Part shown: piece by piece, positions 60,296 through 64,000 of the stretch
Numbering within the stretch: the first letter of the stretch is position 1
Layout: every line of letters begins with the position of its first letter
NCBI GenBank assembly: GCA_943735955.1
Contig: OX030959.1
Span: 247,001 to 311,000 of the forward strand
Reading direction: 5' to 3'
Source of the DNA: Piscicola geometra
Taxonomy: Eukaryota > Annelida > Clitellata > Hirudinida > Piscicolidae
DNA: 64,000 bases
Notes under the pieces: model-generated
The model's database searches: none
Told to the model about the DNA's origin: nothing
The model's input: only the letters and a program-made list of their open reading frames with translations
Made by a program: the position numbers and the translations under genes

Positions 60296-61409
60296 TTCAG
60301 AAAATTATTCAAAGAAATAATTTTATACATTTGATTATAAATTCTTATAATTTTAAAGATTATGCTTTAAAATATTTCACGGTTTTTACTTTTTTAATGT
60401 AGCCCACAGCCTCTTTAAACGTTGTGACACTCTTTTTAATTGGAGGTCGCTTAATTGTTATTGGATAATTAGTGAAGTAGCACAGGCCGTATTGGCTCCG
60501 TCAATCTCCCATACCTGAGGCTTTGTGCGGCTGTGAGTGACCCACATTCGCTTATCTCTTCATAACTTTCGCATATTCCTGCTCGTATCTCTAGTCCTTC
60601 TAAGGGGATCATGTTTTACTTTAATTCCTTCTCAAGGTCTGTCTGTTTCGACGTAATAAAACATTTTGGGTGCTTCTAGTGATTTTCTATTCTTTCAACT
60701 ATAATTGGATTAACCAGTCTATCGAATAGAATTATCCGTGTTTATAAAAGTTTGTGAACATTAATTTCATAATGGAAAAACAAAGCCACCATGTTTACAC
60801 AAGGTCTTACGGTGTGCGAATTGGCGTTTTTGTGTTTGTGTTACCATGCTGTTTCGTAGTCTGCTTCCAAGCATGCATCCAAAGTCATATACTGCTTGAA
60901 TGACTTTGGAATACTCCTAATGCATTCATTCCTCCGACGAGTTTATCATTTATCAATTATTTTTTTCTTTCAATTCTCTTGCCCCATGCATCGATTCATA
61001 CAAACTTATTCTGAAAGACAAATATTTTTACGTTAAACAAAATTCACAAGAAAATTATTTAAAGAAGAAAACGTGACTATTCATTCGCAAACATCATTTA
61101 AAAGAAACAACAGTATGTCAAAAATGATTTGCATAAGATTAATCAAATCAAACAAGTTTTATTAAATTTGCACGAATTTATTTGGGCTGAATCACCCTAG
61201 ACTGAATCACCCGAATCTGAAAGGAATTATTGAATTAGTTTCACGAGCTTTTATTTCCTTAAATAACTTAACATCATCCTCCCTGATACTCTTTATTTCA
61301 TCATTAGCAACAACACCACTGCCTCAAAATCATCGTCATCATTTCCACCATCCATTCCCAAAGAGCCGCTCTTTTCTTCAAAACTTCTCTTTGACAATCG
61401 TCTTTTCAA
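60296..61409. other. Intergenic between CABIT/SAM and GPCR genes, no gene seen
   Basis: AT-rich, with no recognisable open frame. A minus-strand AATAAA (TTTATT near 61249) may serve the GPCR transcript. Confidence 0.4.
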
Positions 61410-63056
61410 TTATATGACGTCACGTGCAGACTTGCATCCAATCAACGACGCCAGCAGACGACGGAAGCGTGGAGAGATGACGTAGTAGACGAAGAAGTTG
61501 CTGCAGCTGTTGACGTTCACGAGCAGTTTACTCGCTGACTCCAGGTAGTACACCACACTGCTGCAGTTGTACTGGTGGAGGTATCTGGTATGTTTTTTGG
61601 TGAAAGGGTAGACGTGTTGGTAACGACTCTCGCATTAGTTTCTCAGGTTCGAGCGCAACCGATGCCCTACTGGCCTTAGGCGCGAATGAAAGTGTTCAGG
61701 CTAAGTGGCCTAGATATTATTTTTTTGTCGGTTGCTTGTAGAAATAGTCAATTAATGTCAATAAATGCAAGCTCAAAGTTTTATTTTTCCCGTACCTGAC
61801 GAAATGGAAAACAGCCAGAGGTGTCTGACAAACGACTGCCACCAACACCACCGCAACCAGCGTGATCGTCACCTGTGAAAAAAATCCTTTAATGATGACC
61901 TAGAATCAGATTCTTTGTAAGGTCACTCCTTAATCATTAATTATTTCTTTTGAATAAAAATTATTAAAGAACCATAAATTTATACACACCAGAATTGATT
62001 TGAATTACTCTTGATAGTTCATCGATAGTTCATCACAAAAGCATAACATCTCACTTCTCTGGATGCACTTTTGGCATTGATCTTAGAACCACTTCTATTG
62101 AAAGCCTTGCTTGAGTTCTTCTTAGAACTTCTGACTTTTTCTTCAGACAATCTCAGAGCTCTGATGATCCAAACACTGCTAACCAGGAGAAAAGACAGGG
62201 GCAGCAAAACTAGCAGAAAGTTAACCACCACCACTTTGTATCCCACCCTGTAGGCTTGGGGGCGACCAAAGTCGGTTTGGATTTCAATTTTTTGATTTGA
62301 GTTTTTAATATTTTTTTGAAGGATAGATGTTGATGAGTCCTGCGAGGTGTTTTCCGTCGTGTCTTGGAAGGTTGCTGTTATGTTGTTGTTGGAAACAACT
62401 GCTGGAAAAAGTTTGTTAGAAAGAATCAAATGGTTGCTTAAGAGATTTGAAAGATTCTTGTATTCAATTGTTTCTAGTAATTTAGACTGTTTGTTGGAAA
62501 AAGAATCAACTATTTTGTATTCAAAAACTCTAGGACTGTTGAAGACTATTGCCACAACCACCACACAAGCTATGTAGAAGTTCGTGCGACTGAGTGACCA
62601 AACTTCGATGGCACGGTGTGGCTTGCAGACGGCCCAGTAGCGGTTGGCTGCCACCAGAACGACCAGCCAGATGCAGATCATGTGGGCCACTGGCGTCAGC
62701 AGCCAGACGTACCTTACATACGGCCACGTCGTCCATGGATCGGAACACGCGTGTGTGAAGTGGCAGAAGTAAGGAATGGAGTCGGTGGTGTTGACCGAGA
62801 GGAGAAGGATGATGTCGCTGATGGAAAGGCTCTGCAGCAGTCGGATGGCAGCGTTCGCCTTGTCTCGTTGAAGCGCCAAGAAGGAGAGAGTGTTGCCGAT
62901 GTAGCCAAGCTGACACAGCAACATCACGATGCAGCCCCACATCACGAAGTCGAAGAAACTGCAGTCGTGAGCTGGAGTGCTTGTTGTTGGGAGCTGAAGG
63001 GGGGTGCACGTTGTGTGTTCAAGTGACGTGCTTGAGAGTGATGTGTTCTTAAACAT
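61410..63056 (-). CDS. Class A G-protein-coupled receptor, neuropeptide (FMRFamide-receptor-like) type
   Basis: Minus exons 62055-63056, 61796-61872, 61410-61584; 1,254 nt, 417 residues, all joins in frame. Seven membrane segments are visible. The N-terminus has an N-glycosylation site (NTS at residue 4); TM1 carries GNTLSFLAL; TM2 has SLSISDIILLL. TM3 ends AANRYWAVCKP (NRY instead of DRY, common in invertebrate peptide receptors). TM5 is VVVVNFLLVLLPLSFLL, and a basic third loop is followed by TM6 (LVAVVCQTPLAVFHFV). TM7 has NSCSNFFVYYV in place of NPxxY, then an RFRRLL helix 8. The last loop before TM7 holds YNCSS. The insert between TM4 and TM5 (SNKQ to IEIQTD) is unusually long and Ser/Asn-rich. 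The ligand cannot be told from sequence; FMRFamide or myosuppressin type is a guess from TM7 and the NRY motif. Confidence 0.85.
61603..61715 (+). repeat. tRNA-derived SINE-like repeat, copy C
   Basis: GTTGGTAACGACTCTCGC resembles a tRNA 5' half. It is followed by B-box-like GGTTCGAGCGC, then CCGATGCCCTACTGG and CTAAGTGGCCTAGATA, shared with copy B. It sits in the last intron of the GPCR gene. Confidence 0.65.
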
Positions 63057-64000
63057 TTCCGTGGAGGAGTTTCGGGGCAGAAGGTTAGAAATGATGAAGA
63101 GGATGATAAGGATGAAGATAAAGTTGCATTTGATGAGGATGATGTAGATAAAGATAAAGTTGATGTCAATCAGTGTTTCTGATTATTCTCGTTACATTGG
63201 CTGTGTTAGCAGGAATTTATTTGCTTTTAGCAATCTGTGATGTAATAGAAGTTTCCAAAAATGTCAAAGACAATCAAGGGATCCGATAACAGCAACAGTG
63301 CTTATAGCTCATTTCATTCAATAAAATCACCTCCACGTTCATTATTTTCCCTTCAACATCACACAATGCAGTCTTCATTCCTGCATCGTCATGACTACGA
63401 CCATCATCACTCCAACCATCAAGCTCAAATCTACCATTATCGTCACTAGAATAATACCGTTAGCAAACGGCTAGAAACATCTGAATAAATGAAAGTGCCG
63501 ATGATGTTTTATATAAATGCCATGTTGGTACAGTGGAGAGGTTTTGCGTGCTTGGATGTTTTTATGTGTTTAAGTGTCTTTTTTTGTGGTGTAACATAAG
63601 TGGTGTTACGTGTGTGTTTTTCGTGCGTGTGCATTTTATTATTTGCATATGTGAGTGTTGTGTACGCAGGTTTGGGCAAGGGTTTAGAACAACTAGAATT
63701 AGTTTTTAGTTCTTTGCGCTGTTGTCCACATGAAAATATCTAGAAGTCTTCGAATTAATATAACTTTATAATACACCAAGTAGACTACAAGTAGGTATTA
63801 GCCGTAATATTTACAAAAGTATTAGTAGTGTACTCATAATTAGTATCAATAATATCGTTTCACTATAAAGATAAAATCCTGCGTTGGTTAAAATCGAATC
63901 AAACTAAAACGGAAAATAGATGTGATGAAATTGAAGATGGTAGTCAGAAGTTTTCAATTCTAGAGATTACTGAGACCGTAAAAATAATGTTCGGTTAATT
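63057..64000. other. 5' flank of the GPCR, no gene seen
   Basis: It includes GAT-rich sequence upstream of the GPCR start and AT-rich DNA to the window edge. The open frame 63261-63449 shows no family similarity. GPCR 5' exons and promoter may lie here. Confidence 0.4.

Overview
This window is nuclear DNA from an animal. Genes are split into many short exons with consensus splice sites, intergenic and intronic DNA is AT-rich, simple repeats are abundant, and there are DNA transposons and tRNA-derived SINE-like repeats. The proteins are clear bilaterian orthologues. PLC-beta and BK channel read closest to invertebrate forms, so an invertebrate (perhaps lophotrochozoan) is likely, but I cannot place it more precisely. 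No prokaryotic features, operons, CRISPR arrays or viral genes were seen.

Layout. (1) 1042-25967, plus strand: a complete BK (Slo1) calcium- and voltage-gated potassium channel gene, reconstructed as 25 exons (1,338 residues), with a ~980-bp CA tract, a MITE-like inverted repeat and a piggyBac derivative in introns. (2) 25968-31119: gene-free, with a second, apparently identical copy of the piggyBac derivative. (3) 31120-37129, plus: an ARHGAP20-type RhoGAP (PH, RA-like, RhoGAP). (4) 38288-40233, minus: a 4-cysteine tetraspanin. (5) 41083-51513, plus: a complete norpA/PLCB4-type phospholipase C-beta, 34 exons (1,139 residues), with a hAT-like non-autonomous element in intron 1. (6) 52082-58247, minus: DNAJC1/ERdj1 (signal peptide, J domain, membrane segment, two SANT domains), 15 exons, with a hAT element (8-bp target duplication) in an intron. 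(7) 58746-58825, plus: tRNA-Leu(UAG). (8) 58930-60295, minus: a two-exon CABIT plus SAM protein resembling a short GAREM. (9) 61410-63056, minus: a three-exon class A peptide-type GPCR.

Functionally the genes lean toward signalling: BK channels respond to Ca2+, PLC-beta releases Ca2+ downstream of Gq-coupled receptors, the GPCR is of a type that feeds such pathways, and the RhoGAP and CABIT/SAM proteins are signalling adaptors or regulators. Co-localisation by itself does not show co-regulation. All exon-intron models were built by eye from splice consensus, reading-frame continuity across joins and family knowledge. Every joined model is an exact multiple of three without internal stops.

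I found no convincing new biological system. The most notable signals are the twin piggyBac derivatives, two hAT-type elements with subterminal repeat arrays, a BK linker lacking the expected CxxCH motif but carrying a Q-rich insert, and several short introns made almost wholly of tandem repeats.
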